Positions 14,478-23,125 of a stretch of 23,332 nt of DNA are shown here, piece by piece. Location: contig CAJPPF010000016.1 in NCBI GenBank assembly GCA_905372445.1, positions 1 to 23,332 on the forward strand. Direction: 5' to 3'. The position numbers were made by a program, and so were the translations under genes. The number at the start of each line of letters is the position of its first letter. The stretch's first letter is position 1. This DNA comes from an uncultured Prevotella sp. Its GTDB lineage: Bacteria; Bacteroidota; Bacteroidia; Bacteroidales; Bacteroidaceae. The notes under the pieces were generated by a model. That model saw only the letters and a list, made by a program, of their open reading frames with translations. It had not been told where the DNA came from and did not search any database.

Positions 14478-16759
14478 ATTATTGCCAATGCTTTGTCATT
14501 TACTCCTATGCTGATTGTGCGGACCGTGTCCTTTGACTTGCCTCCCGACTTTCCGCCTGTCGTCTTTCCGAAGAGGATTTCGCGCATGAGCAACGGATTG
14601 AGGTTCTGCTGGATTATACGGTCAATCTCACGGGCGCCATATCGCGGCGAGAATCCTTTGTCGAGAAGCAGAGAGCGAGCCTCAGCAGAGAGTTGCAGAA
14701 CAATATTCTTCGCCTTTAGTTTCAGGTCTAACTGGCGGAGTTTCTTGTCGAGGATGAGGTTTGCCATTGCAAGATCCATATCCTTGAACACCACGATTGA
14801 CGACAATCGGTTGATAAACTCAGGTTTGAAAGTTTTCTTCACCTGTGTCATCATTGCCTCGCCGCGCGACACATGACCGCTGAAACCGACATTTGCCTGT
14901 GAGGCATACTGCGCGCCGGCATTGGATGTCATGATGACTATGACGTTGCGGAAATCAGCCTTTTGTCCTTTGTTGTCGGTGAGTCGGGCGTAGTCCATTA
15001 CCTGCAGCAGTATGTTGTAGATGTCGGAGTGAGCCTTTTCTATCTCGTCGAGCAAGAGCACACAATTCGGTGTCTTACGTATGGCGTCGGTCAGCAGACC
15101 GCCATCCTCGTAGCCTACATATCCTGCAGGGCTGCCGATGAGTTTCGCAACGGTATGCTTCTCTGTGTATTCCGACATGTCGAAACGCACAAGTTCTATT
15201 CCCAACTCCTGAGCGAGGACGCGTGCCACCTCGGTCTTGCCCACACCTGTAGGACCTACGAAAAGCAATGAGGCTATAGGCTTGTTGTCTTCAAGCAGTC
15301 CTGCCTTCGACATCTGCACCGATTCCACTACCCGATGTATGGCTTCCTGCTGCCCATATATCTGGGCGGAAAGCTGGGAGTCGAGGGTTGCAAGCGCCTT
15401 ATTGTCGTCGCCCTTTAGTGCCTTGGCGTCAATCTTGCACACCCTTGCAAGGATGTCATTGACGAGCGGACGGTCAATCTTCTGCGAGCGTCGTGTCTTC
15501 TTTTCGCCGTTGTCCTTTAGCAAAGGGTTCACCTGACGGAAGGCACATGCCTCGTCGAGTATGTCGATGGCTTTGTCAGGCAGGAAACGTTCGGAGATAT
15601 GGCGGGCTGCCATCTCCACGGTGTATTCTATTATATCGTCGGGAATAGTCACAGAGTGATAGTCCTCGTATTTCCTTTTCAGTCCTTTGAGAATCTCAAC
15701 TGTCTCTTCCTGCGAAGGCTCGGCGATGTCAATCTGCTGAAAACGGCGTACTATGCCTTTGCTCTTAGCCAGATAGCGGTTGTATTCCTGATAAGTAGTT
15801 GATCCTATGAAGCGGATGTCGCCACTCTCGAGATATGGCTTCAGCATGTTCGATGCGTCCATTGCTCCGTCGCTGCCCTTGCCGGCGCCGATGAGATTGT
15901 GTACCTCGTCGATATATATAATTGCTTTGCCTTCCTCACGAACGCCGTCCATGATGCTCTTTATTCTTTTCTCGAAATCGCCTCTGAACTGCGTTCCGGC
16001 AAGCAACGTACCGAGGTCGAGCGAGTATATGCGGTAGTCTTTAAGACGTTCAGGCACCTTGCCTTGCTCTATCAACGCAGCCAATCCGTACACGAGAGCA
16101 GTCTTTCCCACCCCCGGTTCGCCTATATGCAACGGGTTGTTCTTATCCTTACGGCACAGCACCTGTATGGTACGCTCCAGTTCTGCCTCACGCCCTATGA
16201 GTGGATTGTGGTCGGCAAGCTGGTCGTTGACGCAGGTCACGAGTTCACGCCACAACTGGCGTTTGACATTATGCTCCACAGCATCCTCGACGTCTTCATC
16301 GTCATCAGGGTCGCTGACATTCACATCTTCATCGTATGCAGTAAGGACATTGGTCACTATCTCTGCCTCCGTTAGGTCGGTATTGCTGACAAAAAGATAA
16401 TGAGCCTGCGAGTCGCGCAGATGCAGAATGGCATCAACGAGATGTGGGACGTCAACTTCTTTCTGTCCGGCACCAAGCGCCTGTGCCTCGGCATAGTCCA
16501 TCATATCACCTGCCTGGTCTGATACAATGAGTTCATAACCATCATTGCCCGGCACATGCTCCATGGTGTGCATGAAAGAATCAAGTTGCGCCACGAAGGT
16601 GCGGTATTCTATATTGCAGTATAACAATGCGCGGATGAACGTATCGTCGTTGATTAGTCCTATCAGCACATGCTCCGGTGTGACGAATTCGTGGCGGAAC
16701 TCGTTAGCCTTGGCAGCGGCTGCATTCAATATTTTCTTTGCTTTATCTGTAAATTCCAT
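14474..16759 (-). CDS. clpA: ClpA-type AAA+ unfoldase of the ClpAP protease
   Basis: ClpA is a two-ring ATPase that unfolds substrates, including those delivered by ClpS, into ClpP. The 761-residue length matches E. coli ClpA (about 758). It has an N-terminal Clp repeat domain (1-140), an acidic linker (143-163), a first AAA+ module with Walker A GEPGVGKT (213-220) and Walker B IIYIDEVH, and a second module with GPTGVGKT (502-509) and VLLLDEIEKAH (567-577). There is no ClpB-type middle coiled coil. The ClpP-docking loop appears as VGF (624-626) after QAN, matching the IGL/IGF class. The C-terminus carries a short Gly/Lys-rich stretch. clpS lies 10 bases upstream and aat overlaps downstream. 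clpP is not in the window. Confidence 0.95.
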   Translation of the reverse strand: MEFTDKAKKILNAAAAKANEFRHEFVTPEHVLIGLINDDTFIRALLYCNIEYRTFVAQLDSFMHTMEHVPGNDGYELIVSDQAGDMMDYAEAQALGAGQKEVDVPHLVDAILHLRDSQAHYLFVSNTDLTEAEIVTNVLTAYDEDVNVSDPDDDEDVEDAVEHNVKRQLWRELVTCVNDQLADHNPLIGREAELERTIQVLCRKDKNNPLHIGEPGVGKTALVYGLAALIEQGKVPERLKDYRIYSLDLGTLLAGTQFRGDFEKRIKSIMDGVREEGKAIIYIDEVHNLIGAGKGSDGAMDASNMLKPYLESGDIRFIGSTTYQEYNRYLAKSKGIVRRFQQIDIAEPSQEETVEILKGLKRKYEDYHSVTIPDDIIEYTVEMAARHISERFLPDKAIDILDEACAFRQVNPLLKDNGEKKTRRSQKIDRPLVNDILARVCKIDAKALKGDDNKALATLDSQLSAQIYGQQEAIHRVVESVQMSKAGLLEDNKPIASLLFVGPTGVGKTEVARVLAQELGIELVRFDMSEYTEKHTVAKLIGSPAGYVGYEDGGLLTDAIRKTPNCVLLLDEIEKAHSDIYNILLQVMDYARLTDNKGQKADFRNVIVIMTSNAGAQYASQANVGFSGHVSRGEAMMTQVKKTFKPEFINRLSSIVVFKDMDLAMANLILDKKLRQLDLKLKAKNIVLQLSAEARSLLLDKGFSPRYGAREIDRIIQQNLNPLLMREILFGKTTGGKSGGKSKDTVRTISIGVNDKALAII

Positions 16760-16769
16760 AATATATGTG

Positions 16770-17072
16770 TTACTCCGGTTGGTAAGTCAGGCGCAAAGGA
16801 AAGCCTTCCTCACGCGCCATGTCCGTGGCTTTGCGCACCTTGCTTTTCGCAATATCATAGGTATATATGCCCACTATAGCCTGCCCAGAGCGGTGCACGT
16901 CGAGCATCAGTCGTTCTGCTTCTGCCGACGGTTTGAAGAAAACCACACGCAGGACACGCACAACAAAGTCCATTGTGGTGAAGTCATCGTTGTAGATTAT
17001 CACCTTGAAACGACGCGGTTCATTGATACCGGTGCTCTGCTTATTGCGTACTGATGATTGTGATTTTGCCAT
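16770..17072 (-). CDS. clpS: ClpS N-degron adaptor
   Basis: ClpS binds proteins with N-terminal Leu, Phe, Tyr or Trp and hands them to ClpA. The 100-residue protein has a flexible N-terminal extension (1-18) and the core fold from PRRFKVIIYNDDFTTMDFVV. The pocket residues known from E. coli are present: N28, D29 and D30 (binding the alpha-amino group), M34 (gatekeeper) and H60 in DVHRSGQAIVGIYTYDIA. The C-terminal AREEGFPLRLTYQPE fits the family. It sits 38 bases after the ABC transporter gene and 10 bases before clpA. I see no exact promoter box of its own, so read-through from upstream is likely. Confidence 0.95.
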   Translation of the reverse strand: MAKSQSSVRNKQSTGINEPRRFKVIIYNDDFTTMDFVVRVLRVVFFKPSAEAERLMLDVHRSGQAIVGIYTYDIAKSKVRKATDMAREEGFPLRLTYQPE

Positions 17073-17110
17073 TGGTGATGATTTATAATGGATAATATTA
17101 TTACCTTCTC

Positions 17111-18937
17111 CTATTTCTGCATCTCATGCAGTTTGCGATAGTAGCCGTCGACAGCGAGTAGCTCGTCGTGTGTGCCGCGCTCTACGATTTGTCCGTCGTG
17201 CAGTACATATATCTCGTCGGCATTCTTGATAGTCGACAGACGGTGTGAGATAGCCACTGTGGTGCGTGTCTTCATAAGTCGTTCCAAGGCGTCCTGCACC
17301 AGTCGTTCGCTTTCCGTGTCGAGAGCTGATGTGGCTTCGTCGAGTATAAGGATAGGCGGATTCTTCAATATGGCGCGTGCTATGCTCACCCTCTGACGCT
17401 GACCGCCCGACAGACGACCGCCACGGTCGCCGATCGATGTGTCATATCCATGCTCCGAGGCAATGATGAACTCATGGGCGTTGGCTATGCGTGCCGCCTG
17501 TTCTATCTCTTCGTCGGTGGCACTGTCGACACCGAACGAGATGTTATTACGGAAAGTATCGTTGAAGAGTATCGCCTCCTGATTGACGTTTCCAATAAGT
17601 TGCCGCAGGTCGTGAATGCCGAGGTCTTTGACATTAATGCCATCGATAAGCACCTCGCCCTCCTGAACGTCATAATAACGTGGGATAAGATCAACGAGTG
17701 TCGACTTGCCCGAGCCTGACTGTCCGACGAGTGCTATGGTCTTGCCTTTAGGTATTACAAGGTTTATGTGGCGCAGTACCCATTGCTCGCCATATCGGAA
17801 GCTTACATCACGGAACTCAATCTGATGCTCGAAGGTGGTGATGTGTCGTGGCACATTCGTTTCCTTTATTGCTATCTCTGCCTTGAGAATCTTGTCAATA
17901 CGGTCCATTGACGCCAGACCTTTCGGTATGTTGTAGCCCGCCTTTGAGAACTCTTTCAACGGATTGATAATTGAATACAGCATCACCATGTAGTAGATGA
18001 ACACCGGTCCGGAGAGTGTGTTTCCGCCAAGAACGAGCATTCCGCCGAACCAAAGAACGATGACTATCATCACCGTACCGAGAAACTCAGACATAGGATG
18101 AGCCAGTTGTTGGCGGATGTTGACACGCATTATATGATTGCGGAAGTTGCTATTGACATTATCAAAGCGCCGGTTCATCTTCTCCTCAGCACAGAAAGCC
18201 TTGATGATACGCAGTCCGCCGAGAGTTTCCTCCACCTGACTCATGGTATCGCTCCATAGCCCCTGCGCCGTTGTTGACTGCGCTTTCAGCTTGCGACCGA
18301 CATATCCCATGAACCATCCGAATATGGGAACAAAGACAAGTGTGAACAATGTCAGTTCCCAAGAGAATACGACGAGTATGGTGAAATAGGCGATGATAAG
18401 TACAGGATTCTTGAAAAGCATGTCGAGCGACGACATGATGCTGTTTTCGATTTCCTGCACATCACCCGACATACGTGCAATGATGTCGCCCTTGCGCTCA
18501 TCGGAGAAGAAACCTAATGACAAGGCGTTGATCTTACGATACATCTGATTGCGTATGTCGCGGACCACACCGGTGCGGATAGGTATTATCATTGCCGATG
18601 AAAGGAAATAAGCACCTGTCTTGAGGAATGTCGTGAAAGCGAGGAATAGGCCGATGAGCAGCAGTGTCGTCGACGCTCCGAACGAATCAAGCAGTTGCTG
18701 CACGAAGTAGTTCAGGTCGTTGGTCAGCACCTTGTTAAGGCTTGCCTCACCAAGGCTCATGTACCTTGTGGCTGTCACCGCGTCGTCGGTCTTGAATATG
18801 ATTTGCAGTATTGGCACGATGGCTGCAAATGAGAATATATTCAGCAATGCCGACAGTATGTTGAATACTACCGACAGAACCAGATACTTCTTATATGGCG
18901 GTACGAATCTCCGCAGTACTTTCAGGAATTCCTTCAT
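17111..18937 (-). CDS. MsbA-like ABC exporter (fused membrane and ATPase domains)
   Basis: This 608-residue half-transporter works as a homodimer or with a partner. The N-terminal part (about 15-330) has six membrane helices with cytoplasmic loops. The ATPase domain has Walker A GQSGSGKS at 405-412, the ABC signature LSGGQ at 509-513, Walker B LILDEATSALD from 530 and the switch histidine in ISHRLS at about 565. The size and domain order fit the MsbA/lipid A exporter group that flips lipid A-core or other lipids across the inner membrane. Peptide or drug export cannot be excluded from sequence alone. It lies 58 bases after miaB and 38 before clpS. Confidence 0.88.
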   Translation of the reverse strand: MKEFLKVLRRFVPPYKKYLVLSVVFNILSALLNIFSFAAIVPILQIIFKTDDAVTATRYMSLGEASLNKVLTNDLNYFVQQLLDSFGASTTLLLIGLFLAFTTFLKTGAYFLSSAMIIPIRTGVVRDIRNQMYRKINALSLGFFSDERKGDIIARMSGDVQEIENSIMSSLDMLFKNPVLIIAYFTILVVFSWELTLFTLVFVPIFGWFMGYVGRKLKAQSTTAQGLWSDTMSQVEETLGGLRIIKAFCAEEKMNRRFDNVNSNFRNHIMRVNIRQQLAHPMSEFLGTVMIVIVLWFGGMLVLGGNTLSGPVFIYYMVMLYSIINPLKEFSKAGYNIPKGLASMDRIDKILKAEIAIKETNVPRHITTFEHQIEFRDVSFRYGEQWVLRHINLVIPKGKTIALVGQSGSGKSTLVDLIPRYYDVQEGEVLIDGINVKDLGIHDLRQLIGNVNQEAILFNDTFRNNISFGVDSATDEEIEQAARIANAHEFIIASEHGYDTSIGDRGGRLSGGQRQRVSIARAILKNPPILILDEATSALDTESERLVQDALERLMKTRTTVAISHRLSTIKNADEIYVLHDGQIVERGTHDELLAVDGYYRKLHEMQK

Positions 18938-18995
18938 TTATATGAGCATTGATAATTCTGTTAGCCTTTAGGACTTTATGTTCCCGTTACGGCTC

Positions 18996-20327
18996 TTATA
19001 TCTCCTCGCCGAAAAGAGTTGCGCTTGACGAACCGGTGATTCTCACCTTCACGAAATCGCCGATATGATGATTGCCTTTGTCGAACACAACGACCTTGTT
19101 CTGTTCCGTACGACCGAAGAGTTGCTCGCGGCTACGCTTGCTGTAACCCTCGACGAGAACCTCAAACTCCTTGCCTTCGTCATTCTTGTATGATATGGCG
19201 CTCATCTCTGTCTGCAACTGTATGAGTTCATTGAGACGGCGTATCTTCTCTTCTTCTGGAACATTATCTGGCAGATGCTTTGCTGCATACGTGCCTGGAC
19301 GTTCGCTGTACTTGAACATGAAGGCAGAGTCGAAACAGACCTCACGTACAAGCGACAGCGTCTCCTCATAGTCTTCGAGGCTCTCGTCATGATAGCCGAC
19401 GAAGATGTCCGTTGTCAGTCCGCAGCCCGGAATAATACGGCGGATGTCGTCTATGGTCTTGAGATACTGCTCGCGAGTGTATTTGCGGTTCATGAGTTTC
19501 AGAACCTTGTTGCTTCCGCTCTGTGCAGGGAAATGGATATGATTGCAGAGATTCGGCTCGTCGGCTATGGCATGGAGTATGTCCTCTGTCATATCCTCCG
19601 GGTTTGATGTAGTGAAACGTACACGCATTCCCGGCACCGCCTGTGCCACCTTGCGGAGCAATTCGGCAAACGATGTGCCGCCCTCTACCCGTTTGCCGGC
19701 AGGAGAAAGACCGTAACTGTTGACGTTCTGACCGAGGAGTGTCACTTCTTTGAAGCCACGTGCCTCGAGGTCTTTCACTTCGTTGAGTATGCTCTCTACG
19801 TCGCGGCTGCGTTCACGGCCACGAGTATAAGGAACGATGCAGTAGTGGCAGAAGTTGTTACAGCCACGCATGATACTTACGAAGCCTCCCACCTTGCCTG
19901 AATGCAGTCGTTGTGGGAGTATGTCGCGATATGTCTCTGTGGTAGAGAGTTCTATATTTATAGCCTTATGTCCGGCTTCTGCCTGTGCCACCAAGTCAGG
20001 AAGTGTAAGGTAAGCGTCAGGTCCAGCCACTAAGTCGGCATGATGTTTCTCAATGAGGTCGCCTTTAACGTTCTCTGCCATACAGCCGAGCACGCCGAGA
20101 ATAAGGTTTCGACCATCGCGTTTGCGAATGGCGTTGAGGGTCTCAAGGCGATTGTATATCTTTGTCTCCGCATTCTCGCGGATTGAACAGGTGTTAAGAA
20201 AGATGGCATCTGCATCGTTTTCGTTATCGCAGATGTCATAGTCTGCCATTTTCATGACTGAGGCAACAACTTCGGAGTCTGCCACATTCATCTGACAGCC
20301 ATATGTTTCTATATATAGTTTCTTCAT
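18996..20327 (-). CDS. miaB: tRNA-2-methylthio-N6-isopentenyladenosine synthase MiaB
   Basis: MiaB is a radical-SAM methylthiotransferase that adds the 2-methylthio group to i6A37 in tRNAs reading UNN codons. The 443-residue protein starts MKKLYIETYGCQMN. The N-terminal domain has the three auxiliary-cluster cysteines C11, C47 (FLNTCSIRENAE) and C82 (GCMAE). The radical-SAM motif is C156-x3-C160-x2-C163 in RGCNNFCHYCIVPYTRGRE. A TRAM RNA-binding domain occupies roughly the last 65 residues. NTCSIRENAE and PYTRGRERSR are typical of MiaB, as opposed to RimO or MtaB. A hairpin lies directly upstream of the start. Confidence 0.96.
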   Translation of the reverse strand: MKKLYIETYGCQMNVADSEVVASVMKMADYDICDNENDADAIFLNTCSIRENAETKIYNRLETLNAIRKRDGRNLILGVLGCMAENVKGDLIEKHHADLVAGPDAYLTLPDLVAQAEAGHKAINIELSTTETYRDILPQRLHSGKVGGFVSIMRGCNNFCHYCIVPYTRGRERSRDVESILNEVKDLEARGFKEVTLLGQNVNSYGLSPAGKRVEGGTSFAELLRKVAQAVPGMRVRFTTSNPEDMTEDILHAIADEPNLCNHIHFPAQSGSNKVLKLMNRKYTREQYLKTIDDIRRIIPGCGLTTDIFVGYHDESLEDYEETLSLVREVCFDSAFMFKYSERPGTYAAKHLPDNVPEEEKIRRLNELIQLQTEMSAISYKNDEGKEFEVLVEGYSKRSREQLFGRTEQNKVVVFDKGNHHIGDFVKVRITGSSSATLFGEEI

Positions 20328-20338
20328 TCTTTAAAAGT

Positions 20339-20370
20339 CCTCTTCCTCACTGCAAAAGAGGAGGAAGAGG
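20339..20370 (-). terminator. Hairpin between the FKBP genes and miaB
   Basis: A perfect 10-base stem (CCTCTTCCTC at 20339-20348, GAGGAAGAGG at 20361-20370) with a 12-base loop. On the transcribed minus strand it is followed by ACTTTT, so it could be a weak intrinsic terminator or attenuator. It lies 12 bases after the FKBP stop and 11 bases before the miaB ATG. Confidence 0.5.
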
Positions 20371-20382
20371 GAAATATCCGTT

Positions 20383-21414
20383 TTATTTCTTTGTTTGCTT
20401 TGCCACAGCCTTTGACGCTGCCGACTTAGCTGGTTTACCCGCCTTAACCGGTTTCATCGTCTTTGCAGGCGCTATAAGCGCTGCGGGCTTGGTTTCCACT
20501 GCAGGAGAATCTTTCTTCTCGACCTTTATCACCTCGACGGTAAAGATAAGTGTTGAGTAGGGTTTGATGTTTCCTGCCTGACGCTCGCCATAGGCAAGTT
20601 CCTGTGGAATATACAGTTCCCACTTAGAGCCTTCGGGCATCATGCACAACGCCTCAGTCCAACCTTTTATAACCTGGTCAGGACGGAAGGAGGTAGTGTC
20701 AGGGTTACGCTTGTAAGAAGAGTCGAACACAGTGCCATCGATCATCTTTCCTTCGTACTTTACAGTCACGTTGTCAGATGTCTCGGCAACAGCACCGTCA
20801 CCCTTTGTGATAATCTTATACTGAAGACCTGAAGGGGTAGTGACTACTCCATCCTTTGCTTTGTTTTCCTCGAGCCACTTGGTGTTCTCGGCGATATATA
20901 CGGCGTTCTGTTTCTCCTTGGCGATGTTCTGCTTCTCACGTGCAAAGTCTGCCGCGGCATGGGCATCCATGATATTGGTGTCACCCATAGCACCGTCAAT
21001 GAATCCCCTGTAGAAGAGGTCGCTCTTGATAGAGTCGGCTGTGCCTTCGAAGGCTGCCTGCTGCTGTGGGAGTATCTGCTTCCTCACCTGTGAGGCAATC
21101 TGCACACCGGCATTGTAGGCTACGTACTTAGGGTCGGTGCCACGCTCTATGGCATCATAAAAACCTTTCTTGAAATCAGCCATATACATGGTGTCAAGGT
21201 CGAGGCTTCTCTGAAGATAAGTGATAAGTCCCTGTGTAGACGCAAGACCAGCAGCATAACTGATAGAATCAATGATGCTTACAAGTTGAACAGGGGTCTC
21301 CACTGTCTGCACAGCCTCTGCCTTGTCCTTATTCTTTTTCTTCTTGTCAGCTGCGTTTGTCGAGAGAGAGGCACTCGCCAACATGACGAGTGCCATAAAT
21401 ATAGTCTTCTTCAT
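20383..21414 (-). CDS. Exported FKBP-type prolyl isomerase with basic C-terminal tail
   Basis: This 343-residue prolyl cis-trans isomerase is predicted to be periplasmic: the N-terminus (MKKTIFMALVMLASASLS) is a signal peptide without a lipobox cysteine. A helical FKBP N-terminal dimerisation region spans about 45-190 (SISYAAGLASTQGLITYL). The FKBP domain covers about 198-300, with VKYEGKMIDGTVFDSSYKR, VIKGWTEAL and LAYGERQAG giving the usual pocket residues. Residues 301-343 form a low-complexity Lys/Ala/Pro tail of the type seen in histone H1-like proteins. It starts 9 bases after the middle FKBP gene and shares its layout, so tandem duplication is likely. Confidence 0.92.
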   Translation of the reverse strand: MKKTIFMALVMLASASLSTNAADKKKKNKDKAEAVQTVETPVQLVSIIDSISYAAGLASTQGLITYLQRSLDLDTMYMADFKKGFYDAIERGTDPKYVAYNAGVQIASQVRKQILPQQQAAFEGTADSIKSDLFYRGFIDGAMGDTNIMDAHAAADFAREKQNIAKEKQNAVYIAENTKWLEENKAKDGVVTTPSGLQYKIITKGDGAVAETSDNVTVKYEGKMIDGTVFDSSYKRNPDTTSFRPDQVIKGWTEALCMMPEGSKWELYIPQELAYGERQAGNIKPYSTLIFTVEVIKVEKKDSPAVETKPAALIAPAKTMKPVKAGKPAKSAASKAVAKQTKK

Positions 21415-21423
21415 TACTGTGTT

Positions 21424-22320
21424 TTATTTTTCGATACCGAGGAGATCAATCTTGAAGATGAGAGCAGAGAAAGGCTTGATAGGTCCCTGAGCACGCTCGC
21501 CATAAGCAAGTTCCTGTGGTATGAACACTTCCCAAGAAGAACCTACAGGCATGTGGGTCAAGGCTGCTGTCCAACCCTTGATAACTTGGTTTGCACGCAT
21601 CGTCACCGGCTCGTTGCGCTTGTAAGAAGAATCGAACACATTACCGTCAATTGTCTTACCCTCATAGTTTACCTTTACTGATGAGGTGTCTGCCGGCAGA
21701 GCACCTGTGCCCTCTTTGATGACACGATACTGGATGAACGACTTCTTGCCGTCAGGTGTTGTCACCTCGAGTGTCTTCACACCTTCTTTCTTTGCATTCT
21801 CAGCGAGATACTTCACACCAGCCTGCTTGTTAGCGCCGTATGTCTCCTCTGCTACCTTTGCCTTTATCACCTGCATCTTGGTCTGGAAGAGATTCTGAGC
21901 TTCTTCCGGGGTCATGAGCGCCTTACCGTTTGTAGCTCCTGCAATGAAACCTGCCATGAAGTTCTTCAGCGAAATGGTCTTTGTTGAGTCCTCACCATAG
22001 ATTTCGTGGTTGATACCTGGAATCATCTGGTTGCTCACCTGCTGACCAATCTGTATACCGGCAAAATAGGCTGCCTTTTTCTTGTCGTCGCCAGAATTGA
22101 CTCCATCGTTAAGACCTTTGATGAACTGGTCGATGTAGGTAGTGTCGATACCCATGCGGCCAACGAGGTATTCACGCAGACCTTGTGTCTGAGCAAGACC
22201 GACAGCATAACTGAGGGTGTCAACATCTGTCTTGAGATTAGCCTTAGGCGTTGAGTTGCCGCAGCCAACGAGTGTTGCCGCAGCAATTGTAGCAGCTGCT
22301 ACGAAAGTTAATTTTTTCAT
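21424..22320 (-). CDS. FKBP-type prolyl isomerase lipoprotein
   Basis: This 298-residue protein resembles the FkpA/Mip type. The signal sequence ends in a lipobox (AATLVGC, C20), so it should be anchored in a membrane facing the periplasm or the surface. The helical N-terminal region (DTLSYAVGLAQTQGLREYL at about 34-52) closely matches the next gene downstream. The FKBP domain (about 203-298) has VKVNYEGKTIDGNVFDSSYK, VIKGWTAAL and LAYGERAQG. It probably assists folding of exported proteins. It is the middle gene of three in a row, 50 bases after the first and 9 before the third. Confidence 0.93.
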   Translation of the reverse strand: MKKLTFVAAATIAAATLVGCGNSTPKANLKTDVDTLSYAVGLAQTQGLREYLVGRMGIDTTYIDQFIKGLNDGVNSGDDKKKAAYFAGIQIGQQVSNQMIPGINHEIYGEDSTKTISLKNFMAGFIAGATNGKALMTPEEAQNLFQTKMQVIKAKVAEETYGANKQAGVKYLAENAKKEGVKTLEVTTPDGKKSFIQYRVIKEGTGALPADTSSVKVNYEGKTIDGNVFDSSYKRNEPVTMRANQVIKGWTAALTHMPVGSSWEVFIPQELAYGERAQGPIKPFSALIFKIDLLGIEK

Positions 22321-22370
22321 TGTTCTTTTGTTGTTAATATATTAATCTATTGTTCTTTTCTGAAAAAGAA

Positions 22371-22973
22371 TTACTTCACCTCGATGAGTTCCACATCGAA
22401 GATAAGTGCTGAGAATGGAGGAATATTCTGTCCCGCGCCCTGTTCGCCATAACCGAGATGGAATGGTATGAAGAAACGTGTCTTGCCTCCTTCCTTCATT
22501 GTCTGCAAGCCTTCTGTCCAGCCTTTGATAACCTGATTCAATCCGAATGATGCCGGTTCGCCACGCTGTACGCTTGAATCGAACATCGTACCGTCGGTGA
22601 GCATACCTTCATAGTGGCACACCACAGTATCGGTAGCCTTCGGCTTCTTACCTGTACCCTCGTTGATGACAAGATACTGCAGACCACTCTCGGTTGTTAT
22701 CACGCCGTCCTTCTTCGCGTTCTCTGCAAGATACTTCTCGCCCTCTTCCTTGTTTACCTTGAAACGTTCAGCGGCTGCCGCGCGCTGTTGTTTCTCCTGC
22801 TCCTGGAAGAAATTCTGCACCAGCGTCTGAGCCTCTGTGTCGGTCATCTGCTTGTTACCTGAAAGCACATCCTTTATTGCCTGTGCGAAATCATCAATGT
22901 TTAGGCTCTGAGCACCCATGTCGCTCAACTGTGAGCCGATGCCCATGCCTAACGCATAACTTACTTTGTCCAT
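22371..22973 (-). CDS. Predicted cytoplasmic FKBP-type prolyl isomerase
   Basis: The 200-residue protein begins MDKVSYALGMGIGSQLSDMG with no signal peptide, so it is predicted to be cytoplasmic, unlike its two neighbours. A short helical N-terminal part and a charged helix (about 65-95) lead into the FKBP domain (about 105-200), with VCHYEGMLTDGTMFDSS, VIKGWTEGLQTMKEG and HLGYGEQGAG. Phylogeny would show whether it is the ancestor of the exported pair. A longer reading frame with a signal is not available upstream. It is the first gene of the long minus-strand series. Confidence 0.92.
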   Translation of the reverse strand: MDKVSYALGMGIGSQLSDMGAQSLNIDDFAQAIKDVLSGNKQMTDTEAQTLVQNFFQEQEKQQRAAAAERFKVNKEEGEKYLAENAKKDGVITTESGLQYLVINEGTGKKPKATDTVVCHYEGMLTDGTMFDSSVQRGEPASFGLNQVIKGWTEGLQTMKEGGKTRFFIPFHLGYGEQGAGQNIPPFSALIFDVELIEVK

Positions 22974-23095
22974 GTTCTGTATTTTAAAAATATTCTATAT
23001 ATATTATAGTCCAACATTTTTGAATCTGCAAAATCCGTACCAAATATTTTGTCTTTTTTAATATACACGCACATTACGTGCATGTGAAATTCTTG

Positions 23096-23103
23096 CAAAT
23101 TTA
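23096..23103 (-). promoter_or_regulatory. Candidate -7 box of the FKBP operon
   Basis: On the minus strand this reads TAAATTTG, matching TAnnTTTG, about 120 bases before the first FKBP gene. I see no TTTG at the expected -33 position, so this is tentative. The rest of 22974-23125 is AT-rich with no gene. Confidence 0.3.
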
Positions 23104-23125
23104 CTACTTTTTCCGCACAACACTC

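Noticed and set aside
14474..16759. ClpB or ClpC identity for the AAA+ gene
   Set aside because: It lacks the middle coiled coil of both, has the ClpA length and ClpP loop, and is linked to clpS and aat.
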